Shown piece by piece: positions 47,949-56,706 of a DNA stretch of 64,000 nucleotides; the stretch's first letter is position 1; each line of letters opens with the position of its first letter. Source of the DNA: Listeria kieliensis (GTDB lineage: Bacteria; Bacillota; Bacilli; Lactobacillales; Listeriaceae); assembly GCF_003369925.1 (NCBI RefSeq), contig NZ_LARY01000002.1, forward strand, positions 372,001 through 436,000, read 5' to 3'. Below the pieces are notes generated by a model. The model was given only the letters and a program-made list of their open reading frames with translations, searched no databases and was not told where the DNA came from. The translations under genes and the position numbers were made by a program.

Positions 47949-48776
47949 CTATGAAAATTTTTGGGTATGGCAAGCAAATGTAACTTCGCAATAATTGTCA
48001 GAGCATTTATCTAAATTTACCGACTCGGTAAAATTTCCATCCCAATAAATACCATTATCTGCAAACCAGTTACCGATAACCTGTGACATTAATATTCTTA
48101 TACGAGTTACACCGGCATTATCCAACGGATGTAAGCCAAAATATTCAAAGCTGGCCCACTGGCCGCTTGCAAATTGCCATTCAACCGGATTACATACGTC
48201 GTTTTGCACAAGATAATGGTGTTCAAATACGCCCGGCGATAGATTTCTACATGCGGCTGTGTATATCCTTGAGGTACAACGCTCTACACCCTCTAGTAAA
48301 CTTTTGCCCCATAGCAAATTATCTAGGTTATGGTAACGTTTTAGCTCACCTGATATAGTAAACGCTGGACGAACCAGCAACTTGGCTTCGCCAATCATCC
48401 CGTTTGCCGAAACTGTAAAACGCTCTAAAGTTGGTACATCCACTATTTGCACACTGACACCACGATTTCGGAAGCGTGCTGGGGTGACACCATAGCAATC
48501 CTTAAAAGCACGAATATAAGACTGTTCATACTGAAAACCACAATCTAGTGCTACGGATAGTATCGAATCTCCTGCCAGTAACTGTGGCAGGCTCTTGGCT
48601 AATCTTCGTGCGCGGATATAAGCCATCGGTGTCATACCTATAAAACGGTCAAACAGGCGGATCAACTGAAAAATACTTAGATTTGCAGTCTGTGATAACT
48701 GTTCAAGAGAAATAGAATTTTTTAAGTTATCTTCAATATATTCAAAGGTGTCATTTATTTGGGTAACAATCGACAT
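47949..48776 (-). CDS. AraC family regulator with GyrI-like ligand domain
   Basis: 275 residues. N-terminal AraC-type double helix-turn-helix (LSQTANLSIFQLIRLFDRFIGMTPMAYIRARRL ... DCGFQYEQSYIRAFKDCYGVTPARFRNRG) and a C-terminal GyrI/BmrR-type effector domain (residues ~115-275) that in relatives such as Rob/BmrR binds hydrophobic small molecules. ATG at 48776 has GGAGAG five bases upstream. Reads away from the six-gene run to its right and most likely controls it. Confidence 0.88.
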   Translation of the reverse strand: MSIVTQINDTFEYIEDNLKNSISLEQLSQTANLSIFQLIRLFDRFIGMTPMAYIRARRLAKSLPQLLAGDSILSVALDCGFQYEQSYIRAFKDCYGVTPARFRNRGVSVQIVDVPTLERFTVSANGMIGEAKLLVRPAFTISGELKRYHNLDNLLWGKSLLEGVERCTSRIYTAACRNLSPGVFEHHYLVQNDVCNPVEWQFASGQWASFEYFGLHPLDNAGVTRIRILMSQVIGNWFADNGIYWDGNFTESVNLDKCSDNYCEVTFACHTQKFS

Positions 48777-48878
48777 AGGAACTCTCCGCAATTTGGGTTC
48801 ATTTTTTCATTTTGTATCATGTTAATATTATATCATATTCAGGGTGTCAATGGTATGAATTATTAGAAAGGGGAAGCT

Positions 48879-49961
48879 ATGAAGAAATATCCTGTGAGCA
48901 AACTAATTTCTTTTGATGGTTCGGTAGAGCGTAATCAAGAACCTTTGGTTCCCCATAGAAATGCTTTTCCATCAGCAATGATGTCTCTGGGTGTACTTAT
49001 GGGCCTTAGTCATGATACTAGTCTTATTGAAAGACATAGGAGAACTTGGCGAATGGATCATGACCATAACTTGCATATTGGTATTTCTGGCGAAGCATTT
49101 CGCTTTATGTTTGACACGGCAGAATATTTCCAATTCCCTATGTCAGTCGGTGTGGCTCCAGTGCGGGATTGCTTTTCAGCTATTGGTTTGCAGTGTGAAT
49201 TATATGCCATTAAGACTGTTGATGGGATTGACGGTGTATTTACAGACGAGGACGAATTGAAGCATCTTGTTTTGAAGAGCTTATGTGACGGGTTTCCTGT
49301 GTTGCTGATGGGCCACAAGAAAATAGAACGGGTAATTCTGGCTATCGGCTATGAGAATTATGGGGACACTCTTATCGCATGGACATTTTCATCTGGTAAC
49401 GATATTCCCAACAAATGCTTTTCACCACAAGATTGCCAGTATATTTCAAAATGGTATCAAGACATAGGTGCAGTCTCGCTTGTTAGCGAGAGAGCTAATC
49501 GCCCCAAAGCAGAAGTCCTAATTGATATTTATCGCCGGGCGCTTATTCGTAACGAAAGATTTTTGCGAAATCAACGTAGCGCACCTTACGGAGTAGATAT
49601 TAATTACTATGATAACTGGATTAATGGACTTAGGGATGAGAGCTTTTGGGCGGCAAATATTACAGGGTTTCCTTATATATATCCGGAAATATTTGACTTG
49701 GCTGAACGCCGTATTTATGGTGCTGAATTTCTGCAAAGAGCTGGGGATTTACTTTGTACTGATAAACTTATGCAAGCAGTTCATGCAGGCAATGAAATTC
49801 ACAGTTTAATGTGGCAAATTCACTCAATCGTCAACGAAGCAGAAAATGGAAACACCGCTTTACGTGATTGGGTGGTGCGTAAAAAAATAGTTGAAACACT
49901 TAATAGGTGTCGAACATTAGACGGAATAACGGCTGATTGTATAACCGATGCACTTCTGTGA
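48879..49961 (+). CDS. BtrH-like / C39-like protein, unknown role
   Basis: 360 residues, cytoplasmic. The N-terminal region with PHRNAFPSAMMSLGVLMGL and HIGISGEAFRFMFD resembles BtrH-N and papain-fold proteins that act as acyl or peptide transferases; however the position where those have Cys is Ala or Ser here, so it may be inactive or use another residue. C-terminal ~150 residues are helical. Good GAAAGGGG ribosome site. First gene of the run divergent from the AraC regulator. Family call is tentative. Confidence 0.55.
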   Translation: MKKYPVSKLISFDGSVERNQEPLVPHRNAFPSAMMSLGVLMGLSHDTSLIERHRRTWRMDHDHNLHIGISGEAFRFMFDTAEYFQFPMSVGVAPVRDCFSAIGLQCELYAIKTVDGIDGVFTDEDELKHLVLKSLCDGFPVLLMGHKKIERVILAIGYENYGDTLIAWTFSSGNDIPNKCFSPQDCQYISKWYQDIGAVSLVSERANRPKAEVLIDIYRRALIRNERFLRNQRSAPYGVDINYYDNWINGLRDESFWAANITGFPYIYPEIFDLAERRIYGAEFLQRAGDLLCTDKLMQAVHAGNEIHSLMWQIHSIVNEAENGNTALRDWVVRKKIVETLNRCRTLDGITADCITDALL

Positions 49962-50009
49962 TAATGTTTTTCGCCTGCTAAAGAATAATTGTTCAAGGAG
50001 AACACAGGT

Positions 50010-50447
50010 ATGTATGAAAGATTATTAGACAAAACACTATCTCCATCATTTACAGATTTACTCAAATATAGTGGATCATGTAGTGATTTATGGGTGGAGC
50101 TGGATGATTACTTACAGAGTGAGTATTCCGCAGAACAGCAAATACGTTTTCCCTATGGGAACAAATATGGGTGGAGTACAAAGTACAGCTTGAAAAATAG
50201 ACACATTTGTGACGTATTTGCGGAGAATGGTGCCTTTGCTTTGCATTTTCGGGTAAACAATGACTGTCTGAATACAGTTTATGACGGCCTTTCGGATTAT
50301 TCTAAGAAAATATGTGATGAAAAATATCCGTGTGGCGAAGGTGGATGGCTAACATATAGGGTTTTATCGCAAGAGCATCTTATAGATGTGAAAAAAATAC
50401 TACTCGCAAAGATTAGTGTGTCAATACTTAAAGGTAAGAAAGGTTAA
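50010..50447 (+). CDS. DUF3788 family protein
   Basis: 145 residues. The pattern LWVELDDYLQSEYS ... FPYGNKYGWSTKYSLKNRHICDVFAENGAFALHFRV fits DUF3788, a small single-domain family found in Firmicutes next to regulators; fold suggested to be GyrI-like but not proven. ATG at 50010 is chosen because AAGGAGAA lies upstream. Second gene of the run, 48 bases after the first. Confidence 0.72.
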   Translation: MYERLLDKTLSPSFTDLLKYSGSCSDLWVELDDYLQSEYSAEQQIRFPYGNKYGWSTKYSLKNRHICDVFAENGAFALHFRVNNDCLNTVYDGLSDYSKKICDEKYPCGEGGWLTYRVLSQEHLIDVKKILLAKISVSILKGKKG

Positions 50448-50563
50448 TATTCCGGCCTTAACAATATGGTGTTTACCGATATTAATGTTGGTAATGGGAG
50501 CATGATAGTTTCCTTTATATTATTCGCCATATAACAGTGAAAATTTATTATTGGAGGAAACTT

Positions 50564-51094
50564 ATGGATATTCAGTCAATTACAAATATTTTTCCTTTCC
50601 AGAATCGCCTGCGTTTCTTTTCTTTGCCGGATGTGCGGTTGATTGGAAAAACGTTACGGCATACTAATGAAACCTCGGTTACACCCATCCCCCTATTTTG
50701 GGAAGAATACTTCAAGAAATATCACAAGACAGTCGAGGGTTTGCCGCAGGTAGTCCCTACTACTGTTGCGTGGTTTAGTGATTATGATTCCATTACAAAG
50801 GCTTACACTTATATGGTTTGCTCTATTTGCCCTGCGGGAACACCAGTTCCGTCAGGGTTTGAATACAGAGATGTTCCCTCAATGCTATTGGGCCACGGAA
50901 CAACCAGTGATTTCCCGCCGCCAGCTCATAACATTGGCCGGTTTGCCAAAGAGGTTGAAAGTCATGGGTTTGTTCAGGGGCATGTTTGCTGTGAGTTCTA
51001 TCCCTATGATGTTAAAAATTCAGATGTATGTTGTACACTTTTTACCATATATCCTAAAGATATTAATATTAGAATTGCCAAAAAAGGAAGGTGA
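50564..51094 (+). CDS. GyrI-like small-molecule-binding protein
   Basis: 176 residues. A stand-alone GyrI/BmrR effector domain (RLIGKTLRHTNE ... IPLFWEEYFKKYH, EYRDVPSMLLGHGTTSDF, GHVCCEFYPYD). Such domains bind or hydrolyse small hydrophobic or drug molecules. The AraC protein encoded opposite has the same fold, so both may respond to the same ligand. ATG at 50564 with GGAGG six bases before it. Confidence 0.8.
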   Translation: MDIQSITNIFPFQNRLRFFSLPDVRLIGKTLRHTNETSVTPIPLFWEEYFKKYHKTVEGLPQVVPTTVAWFSDYDSITKAYTYMVCSICPAGTPVPSGFEYRDVPSMLLGHGTTSDFPPPAHNIGRFAKEVESHGFVQGHVCCEFYPYDVKNSDVCCTLFTIYPKDINIRIAKKGR

Positions 51095-51099
51095 GTATT

Positions 51100-51717
51100 T
51101 TGTTCACGTTTGATACAAATAAGCTGTTCTGGATTAGAGAGCCTAAAGCAAAGGTTGTTCAACCAGAAAAAATAGCCATCACTACAGAGCCACATACAGA
51201 TTTGTGGCAACGCACTTACTATGGCTTTCAAAATGATAATGCGCCGATTCTTTGTATGAAAACGGCAGAACCCTTTTTTTCCTTTTCCGTTAAAACCGCC
51301 TTTGACAGCCAGAATAGGTTTGACCAATGTGGTGTTATTGTTTATCAAGATAGCGAAAACTGGATAAAGGCTTCTGTTGAATATGAAAATGACAATTATC
51401 AACGGCTAGGGAGTGTCGTTACAAATAACGGTTATTCCGATTGGGCAACAACGGATATTTCGGCTGAAATCAAGATTATGTATTACAGGTTGAGCCGCAG
51501 GAAGGACGACTTTCTAGTTGAATGTTCTGTAGATGGTATCGAATACCAGCAGATGCGTATTTGCCATCTACACAGGGCAGAAAGAAGTATTTGCTTTGGC
51601 GTATATGCCTGTAGCCCTGAAGCATCTTCATGTGAAGCTGAGTTCACAGAAATGACAGTTACCCCATGTCAATGGAAAAGTCATACAATGCCACTTGAAG
51701 GAGAAAAAAATGAATAG
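51100..51717 (+). CDS. DUF1349 family protein
   Basis: 205 residues, concanavalin-like beta-sandwich with the DUF1349 pattern (LWQRTYYGFQNDNAPIL, FDQCGVIVYQDSENWIKASVEYEN, DDFLVECSVDGIEYQQMRICHL). Function unproven; some relatives bind carbohydrates. TTG at 51100 (ribosome site GGAAGGTGAG) is preferred over GTG 51091, which overlaps the upstream stop; both are possible. Overlaps the next gene by eight bases. Confidence 0.8.
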   Translation: MFTFDTNKLFWIREPKAKVVQPEKIAITTEPHTDLWQRTYYGFQNDNAPILCMKTAEPFFSFSVKTAFDSQNRFDQCGVIVYQDSENWIKASVEYENDNYQRLGSVVTNNGYSDWATTDISAEIKIMYYRLSRRKDDFLVECSVDGIEYQQMRICHLHRAERSICFGVYACSPEASSCEAEFTEMTVTPCQWKSHTMPLEGEKNE

Positions 51718-52504
51718 TAATAAAATTATTTCTAACTATTCTGGCTTTGACGAAGATCAAAGAGCTTTCGGAAGCAGAGCTGACCAGATAGAGTTTATAT
51801 ACACAAAACGGCTTCTTAACCAGTACATTTCATCAGATAAAACAGTTATTGAGTTGGGATGTGGAACCGGATACTATGGCCTTTATTTATCCGGTAGATG
51901 TAAGTCCTATCATGGCATTGACATTGTTCCCAAACACATAGAACAGTTTCAGTCTAAAATCAACGAACAAGGCTTACGCGACGTTAGTGCATCATTGGGA
52001 AATGCAACGAATTTGCCAGAAATAAAGGATGATACCTATGACGTAGTTTTGGTTTTAGGGCCTATGTACCACTTGCCACACGGAGAGCGTCAAAAAGTTT
52101 TAGTGGAAAGTAAGCGGATATGTAAAGATGGCGGCGTGATTATGTTTGCCTACATCAATAAAATAGGGGCCTACTTACGAGCATGTATTGATGAAAATAT
52201 GAAAGCAGGCTACCCAAATTCAAAGACGAATGAGTCTGTGCTTATTCATGGAGTTGACGATAAATTACCGGACGTTTTTTACTTCACCATGCCGGAAGAA
52301 ATCGAGTATGATGTGAAGCAAGAGGGGCTGACTGTTGTTCGTAACGCAGGAGTGGACTATACATTTAGTCCTACTGATATAAACAAAATGACTGATGAAC
52401 AATATGCGGCTTGGACTGAAATTATGGACTGCATGTTTGCCAGCGGCTCTTGTACTGGCACAAGCAACCATGCCGTTCTGGTGTGTCGTAAACTGTATCT
52501 ATAA
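51710..52504 (+). CDS. Class I SAM-dependent methyltransferase
   Basis: 264 residues. Motif I VIELGCGTGYYGLYLSG, acidic motif II HGIDIVPKHI, motif IV YDVVLVLGPMYHLP, then RICKDGGVIMFAYINK. The GPMYHL motif IV is shared with Ubie-like small-molecule methyltransferases. ATG at 51710 behind AAGGAG. Translationally coupled to the DUF1349 gene. Confidence 0.88.
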   Translation: MNSNKIISNYSGFDEDQRAFGSRADQIEFIYTKRLLNQYISSDKTVIELGCGTGYYGLYLSGRCKSYHGIDIVPKHIEQFQSKINEQGLRDVSASLGNATNLPEIKDDTYDVVLVLGPMYHLPHGERQKVLVESKRICKDGGVIMFAYINKIGAYLRACIDENMKAGYPNSKTNESVLIHGVDDKLPDVFYFTMPEEIEYDVKQEGLTVVRNAGVDYTFSPTDINKMTDEQYAAWTEIMDCMFASGSCTGTSNHAVLVCRKLYL

Positions 52505-52555
52505 ACCGTCGAGGGACTTTTGATAGTGTACACACAAAAATACAGGAGGATTATT

Positions 52556-53044
52556 ATGTCTAATGAGCAAACAAAAGATTTTAACGCTATGCTTCACGAT
52601 AGCAAGGATATGCCAAAAATCAAGATTATAACAGATGAAAAAACCATAGTGAAATATGGTGGCACAAAAATGCTTCTTGCGCCACCAATCGCATATGATA
52701 AAGTTATGCGTCAGATTTCAAATGGAAAACTGATTACTGTTAATTTAATCCGCAATTATCTTGCCGAGCAACATGGGGCTGATTTCACCGATCCCCTAAC
52801 TGCTGGCATATTCGTATCAATAGTTGCATGGGCAAGTGAACAGCGGGCGTCTGATAAAACCCCATATTGGCGCACATTGAAAAAAGGTGGTGAACTCAAT
52901 CCCAAGTACCCCGGTGGACAGGAAAAGCAAAAAGAGTTACTAGAAGCCGAGGGCCATATCATTATCTCAAAGGGGAAGAAGAATATTCGTTACTTCGTTG
53001 ATGGGTTTGAAAACAAACTGGTGGATATTCGGCAGTTAAAATAG
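52556..53044 (+). CDS. MGMT/Atl1-like DNA-binding protein
   Basis: 162 residues. The middle (YDKVMRQISNGKLITVNLIRNYLAEQ ... AGIFVSIVAWASEQ ... PYWRTLKKGGELNPKYPGG) follows the alkyltransferase-like winged helix with PYWRTLK in the place of the DNA-binding PxHRVV part. The active Cys of real MGMT (PCHR) is absent, so it is probably a binding protein. ATG at 52556 with AGGAGG upstream. Last gene of the cargo run. Confidence 0.7.
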   Translation: MSNEQTKDFNAMLHDSKDMPKIKIITDEKTIVKYGGTKMLLAPPIAYDKVMRQISNGKLITVNLIRNYLAEQHGADFTDPLTAGIFVSIVAWASEQRASDKTPYWRTLKKGGELNPKYPGGQEKQKELLEAEGHIIISKGKKNIRYFVDGFENKLVDIRQLK

Positions 53045-53074
53045 CACAGTAAAAGGATATGCAATTCCCTATCC

Positions 53075-53857
53075 TTAATGCAACACAGCATGTACCACCA
53101 TCCGGGCATTGTCGTAGCTGTAGTCGCAGGTAGAGAGGGTGACAATCCTGTCCGTACTGTAGAGGATTGTACCAGTTTGGATAAGGGAACGGCCAATGGC
53201 TATGTTCATGTATTGCACAAAGCTGGCCGCGCCGTCGAAGTCCAGCACATACGTCTCGCTAACCGGCGACGTCACATAGGCCGCGAAAACCTCACAACGA
53301 TATTCACTGTCTGGTGTGTAGATGATAAAGGCCGGGTGTGCTTCAAAGAAATTCTGGCTTTTATACTCTGATAGGTCATGGAACATTGTGGCGTTGTTCA
53401 TTTTGTGGCCGTAAATGATGGTGTTCTGATCGGTGAAGTTAGCCGCATTTCTGTAGTCCATAAAGATGGCACCAGATGAATTGGCCGCACCGGTGTAAGT
53501 AAAATTCAAATAATGACTATTATCCTCGCCCTGCACAATCGGATAGTCTATGTTGGTTCCCTCAATAACTATCCATCCCACTATAGCAGGATTGATTTCG
53601 TGCAGGGCGTCAAAATCAATGGGGCTTTCGTATGGTGGTGCGTCGCCCCCCTCTGCGGCGGCGTCGGCTTCCAGCTCACTAGCGGCTGGTGCCGCGTCGT
53701 CGCCATTTTTATGAGCAAGCTCGGCCAGCTCGTCATATTCATCCCCAGCGGCCTTGTACTCCTGATACTGCATGAAGATACTGCACAGTGCGTACAGCAC
53801 CACACACATGCACAGCAGGGCCACCAGTCCCCACATGATTGATTTTCCGTGTTTCAT
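53075..53857 (-). CDS. Class B sortase
   Basis: 260 residues. N-terminal membrane anchor (residues 7-30), low-complexity acidic linker, and sortase catalytic domain with His151 (YGHKMNN), Cys244 (LSTCDYS) and Arg252 (NARMVVHA). C. difficile-type SrtB enzymes use (S/P)PxTG, which fits the SPKTG of the giant surface protein on the same element. Lies nine bases downstream of the relaxase gene, in the same direction. Confidence 0.93.
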   Translation of the reverse strand: MKHGKSIMWGLVALLCMCVVLYALCSIFMQYQEYKAAGDEYDELAELAHKNGDDAAPAASELEADAAAEGGDAPPYESPIDFDALHEINPAIVGWIVIEGTNIDYPIVQGEDNSHYLNFTYTGAANSSGAIFMDYRNAANFTDQNTIIYGHKMNNATMFHDLSEYKSQNFFEAHPAFIIYTPDSEYRCEVFAAYVTSPVSETYVLDFDGAASFVQYMNIAIGRSLIQTGTILYSTDRIVTLSTCDYSYDNARMVVHAVLH

Positions 53858-53866
53858 ATTGTCCCC

Positions 53867-55234
53867 CTATATTTGCTTTTTGGATTTTTCCTGCTCTTTT
53901 TCCTGTTCTGGCCTGCGGCCTAATATTTCGTCAATGTTGGCTTTGACGGTGCCGTACTCTTTCACCTGAACTTTATGCCCATTGTATTGCTTATACAGCG
54001 CGGCCTTTTCCTTTTCCATTTCGGCATACTGCTCTTTCAGCTCGGCCACACTGGGGAGCTTGCCGGTAATGCCCATGTCGGCCAATGCTTTTTTAGCGGC
54101 GGTGTGGATAAGGATTGCGCTTTCGTTTTCCTCGTATGCCTTTTGTTTGTTTCTGGCCTGCTTATAATTCTTGTAGGCCGGATAGGTGCGCCGGAAGTTT
54201 TCGACGTTTTTAATAAGCAGGGCCATATCCGATAGCCGACCTTCCACAGCTTTTAGCTCGGCTGTAGTGTCGTCAAACAGGGTTTGAATTTCGCTGATTT
54301 TTGCCTGTAGCTGTTCGTACTGTAACAGGTTGTTTTCGGTAAGGAAATTAACTGTCCGGGCCATCCGTTTCAGGTTTTCAATTTGCACAGCCTGTTTGTA
54401 GCCACGGCTGGCCTGCGCTTTTACATTGTTCTCTATGTCGGTGATTAGATTGATACGATTGTCGTCATGGAGCTGTACCGGCCTTTTCTTCTGTGGGGCT
54501 TTGGCAAGCCCGGCAATGCGTTCACTTACACGCTCGTCGGTGTACTCTGCGCCCAGCGTCACGCCGCCCATAAACCGGCCCTCGCCGGGCGGCTTGTAGG
54601 ATATATACTTTGCCCGTTTTATCTCGTAGCCGTCGCGCTCCATGCGCTGTAACATATCCTCAAAATCTCTGGATATGGTGATGTAGTGGTCTATTGCCTT
54701 TGCCAGCTTTGCTTTCTTGCTCTGACCCTCTTTGCCGCCATACTTCTGGCCCAAGTTTGGGGTTTTCCAGTGCTGGGCCTTGATAACTGAAAGGCCATGT
54801 TCACGGCAAAGCTGATCGCTTAGTTTGCGAATACCAAACCGGGTTTTGTTGTTGCTCACATACTTGTGGCGGTCAACAAAATTGGCGGCACAAAACATGA
54901 TGTGATTATGGACGTGGCCCTTGTCTATGTGCGTTGTCAGCACATATTCATACTTGCCGCCAAGAAGCCTGTCGCATAGCTCCTGCCCAATGCGGTGCGC
55001 TTCCTCTGGAGTCGTCTCGCCATAATCGAAGGATTGTATCAGGTGGTGAGCAAGGTTGTTGCCTTTCTTGCCGACGCTCTGGTCTAGCGTAAACTGAAAT
55101 TCTATGTCTGCGGTTTCGGGATCACAGCCAAAGGAGGAAATGAGAAGTTTGCCGTCCGTTTTTTCAGGATTGCAAATATAGTCCAGTGCTTTCCTTAGAG
55201 TTGACTTAATAGGATGGATCTCTGTCCACGCCAT
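53867..55234 (-). CDS. Relaxase/mobilisation nuclease (VirD2/MobA type)
   Basis: 455 residues. N-terminal relaxase domain with the catalytic Tyr region (KALDYICN, Tyr19) and histidine triad YVLTTHIDKGHVHNHIMF (His102, 107, 109, 111), followed by a long coiled-coil C-terminus (residues ~270-455). Nicks at oriT and stays on the DNA 5' end during transfer. Its partner MobC is encoded just upstream and overlaps by 40 bases. Confidence 0.93.
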   Translation of the reverse strand: MAWTEIHPIKSTLRKALDYICNPEKTDGKLLISSFGCDPETADIEFQFTLDQSVGKKGNNLAHHLIQSFDYGETTPEEAHRIGQELCDRLLGGKYEYVLTTHIDKGHVHNHIMFCAANFVDRHKYVSNNKTRFGIRKLSDQLCREHGLSVIKAQHWKTPNLGQKYGGKEGQSKKAKLAKAIDHYITISRDFEDMLQRMERDGYEIKRAKYISYKPPGEGRFMGGVTLGAEYTDERVSERIAGLAKAPQKKRPVQLHDDNRINLITDIENNVKAQASRGYKQAVQIENLKRMARTVNFLTENNLLQYEQLQAKISEIQTLFDDTTAELKAVEGRLSDMALLIKNVENFRRTYPAYKNYKQARNKQKAYEENESAILIHTAAKKALADMGITGKLPSVAELKEQYAEMEKEKAALYKQYNGHKVQVKEYGTVKANIDEILGRRPEQEKEQEKSKKQI

Positions 55235-55551
55235 ACCTTTTCCATCAGCTCCTTTATTTCGTCCAAGTCCTCTTTGTAAACCGTGTGGGTGGTGTTTATG
55301 CGTTTGGCAATCTGGTTGATACTGCGGCTGATGTAGCCAACCTCGCGTGTCAGCTCTTTCACGGCGGTGTGGTCTATTTCAATCACATAGCCCTTGATTG
55401 CCATTTCCCTTATGTACTCGCTGTAGTTGTCCATCCCGGCCAGCTCTACTTTCTCCTGAATGAAGTTCCATTCGTCGGGGGAAAATCGGACGATTTTTTG
55501 TATTGGCCGCTTGCGGTTTGGCGGCTTTTTGGGGGGCGTGTTGCTTTGCAT
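55195..55551 (-). CDS. MobC-like relaxosome accessory protein
   Basis: 118 residues. Ribbon-helix-helix followed by the MobC region (IVRFSPDEWNFIQEKVELAGMDNYSEYIREMAIKG ... ELTREVGYISRSINQIAKRINTT). Aids relaxase access to oriT. Good GGAG site. The likely oriT lies immediately upstream. Confidence 0.9.
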   Translation of the reverse strand: MQSNTPPKKPPNRKRPIQKIVRFSPDEWNFIQEKVELAGMDNYSEYIREMAIKGYVIEIDHTAVKELTREVGYISRSINQIAKRINTTHTVYKEDLDEIKELMEKVWRGQRSILLSQL

Positions 55552-55574
55552 ATTTCAACTCCTTTCAACGGGGT

Positions 55575-55639
55575 ATGGGGTGTCCCCATCAAGCAAGATT
55601 GCAGAAGCCCAGCCTGCGGAGCAGGCCGGGCGGCAATCT
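55575..55639. other. Candidate origin of transfer (oriT)
   Basis: Directly upstream of mobC: inverted repeat ATGGGG-tgt-CCCCAT (55575-55589) and a nested stem AGATTGC / GCAATCT (55596-55602, 55633-55639) enclosing GCCTGC-gga-GCAGGC (55612-55626). Location and dyads fit an oriT, but no nic consensus was identified. Confidence 0.45.
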
Positions 55640-55819
55640 CGGAAGGTGGCGCGTGGATAGCCACTTCCTATGCTTGTTACTCCACTAATTACTGAACTAT
55701 CAAGGACAAAATCGGATAACTATGTCAAAAACAATTTAGGTGAGCTTGTTTTAATAAGATAGGAAAACATAACAATTTGCTCTATGTGCCAGTACAGTAA
55801 ATAACGGACGGGCATACAT

Positions 55820-55857
55820 AAGGCACTGGTGCAAAGTGACTGCTACCAGTGCCTTTT
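55820..55857 (+). terminator. Intrinsic terminator upstream of the sigma gene
   Basis: Stem AAGGCACTGGT / ACCAGTGCCTT, 14-base loop, then TTTTT. Confidence 0.85.
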
Positions 55858-56002
55858 TACCTTTATATAGTTTTTGTTGACGACCCAAACAAAACAGCTA
55901 GGAGGGGGAAGCTACAAATATCTCTGAATTGAATCGGTACAGCACCACCGAGCTTCAGTTTCAAAAAAAAACTGCAAGCTGGGCGGCGATTAATTATGTC
56001 CA

Positions 56003-56030
56003 AAAGGCGGCAGTTTGTATTGCCGCCTTT
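56003..56030 (+). repeat. Hairpin in sigma-gene leader
   Basis: Perfect 10-bp stem AAAGGCGGCA / TGCCGCCTTT with 8-base loop. Confidence 0.7.
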
Positions 56031-56111
56031 ACATTGTTTTGGCGGCTTCGGGGAGGGTGCCGTCATGCAATGCTATACTTCACTTCACGCAAACCATATT
56101 GAAATAATTTC

Positions 56112-56156
56112 AAAGGGTGTTCTATGTCCATTTCTGGATATAAAACACCCTTTTTC
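56112..56156 (+). terminator. Leader terminator close to the sigma gene
   Basis: Stem AAAGGGTGTT ... AACACCCTTT with an inner TCC/GGA stem, followed by T5, 119 bases before the sigma gene ATG. Same pattern as many ICE leader attenuators. Confidence 0.8.
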
Positions 56157-56274
56157 TTTTTGGGGAAGGAGAAATCTTTTAGAAAAAAGTTCATCCCAGC
56201 TATCCGAAAATGCCCCTTCAAAGTCAGGAATGGCCGGAAAAGGGACAAGCTCAAAGCGAAGGGGGGTGAACAAG

Positions 56275-56706
56275 ATGGAGCTATCCCCTGAATACATAGA
56301 TCGTAACATGCGCCAGTTCGTTAGGAAGGCATTAAAGACGCTGGAGCTGACCGCCAAAGCAGGCAGACGGGAACGACGCCGTAGAGCTGACCGCGAAGTG
56401 ACTTTTAGCGCGTTATCACACGCCGAGAATAATCAACTCTCAGCTACTGACCGGTACTTCAACCCGGATGTTTTGTTTGACGTTATGGGCCTTGAGGTTG
56501 TTGTGCAAGACCGCCTTTTGGCCGAGGCCCTCGCCCAGCTTTCCGAACACCAGCGCAACATCATCCTCTTGAAATATTTTCTCTGCTGGACTGACAGGCA
56601 AATCGGTGAAACTTTCAAAATTAAGGGCGACACAATTCGCCACCAGCGGCTTGCCGCACTGAAAATGCTGGAACGGTTGATAAAGGAGGACGAAGCCTAT
56701 GAATGA
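56275..56706 (+). CDS. Sigma-70 family RNA polymerase sigma factor (ICE type)
   Basis: 143 residues. Region 4 helix-turn-helix at the C-terminus (LAQLSEHQRNIILLKYFLCWTDRQIGETFKIKGDTIRHQRLAALKML); no recognisable region 2, like Orf7 of Tn916-type elements. Probably regulates transfer genes. ATG at 56275 behind GGGGGG with a poor upstream extension. Overlaps the HTH gene by eight bases. Confidence 0.85.
   Translation: MELSPEYIDRNMRQFVRKALKTLELTAKAGRRERRRRADREVTFSALSHAENNQLSATDRYFNPDVLFDVMGLEVVVQDRLLAEALAQLSEHQRNIILLKYFLCWTDRQIGETFKIKGDTIRHQRLAALKMLERLIKEDEAYE

Larger units (their letters stand above)
55640..56274 (+). other. Long leader upstream of the sigma factor gene
   Basis: No convincing gene. 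Holds three hairpins listed separately, an AGGAGGGGG-like site at 55902 with no ORF, and A+T-rich flanks that may contain promoters. Confidence 0.5.
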
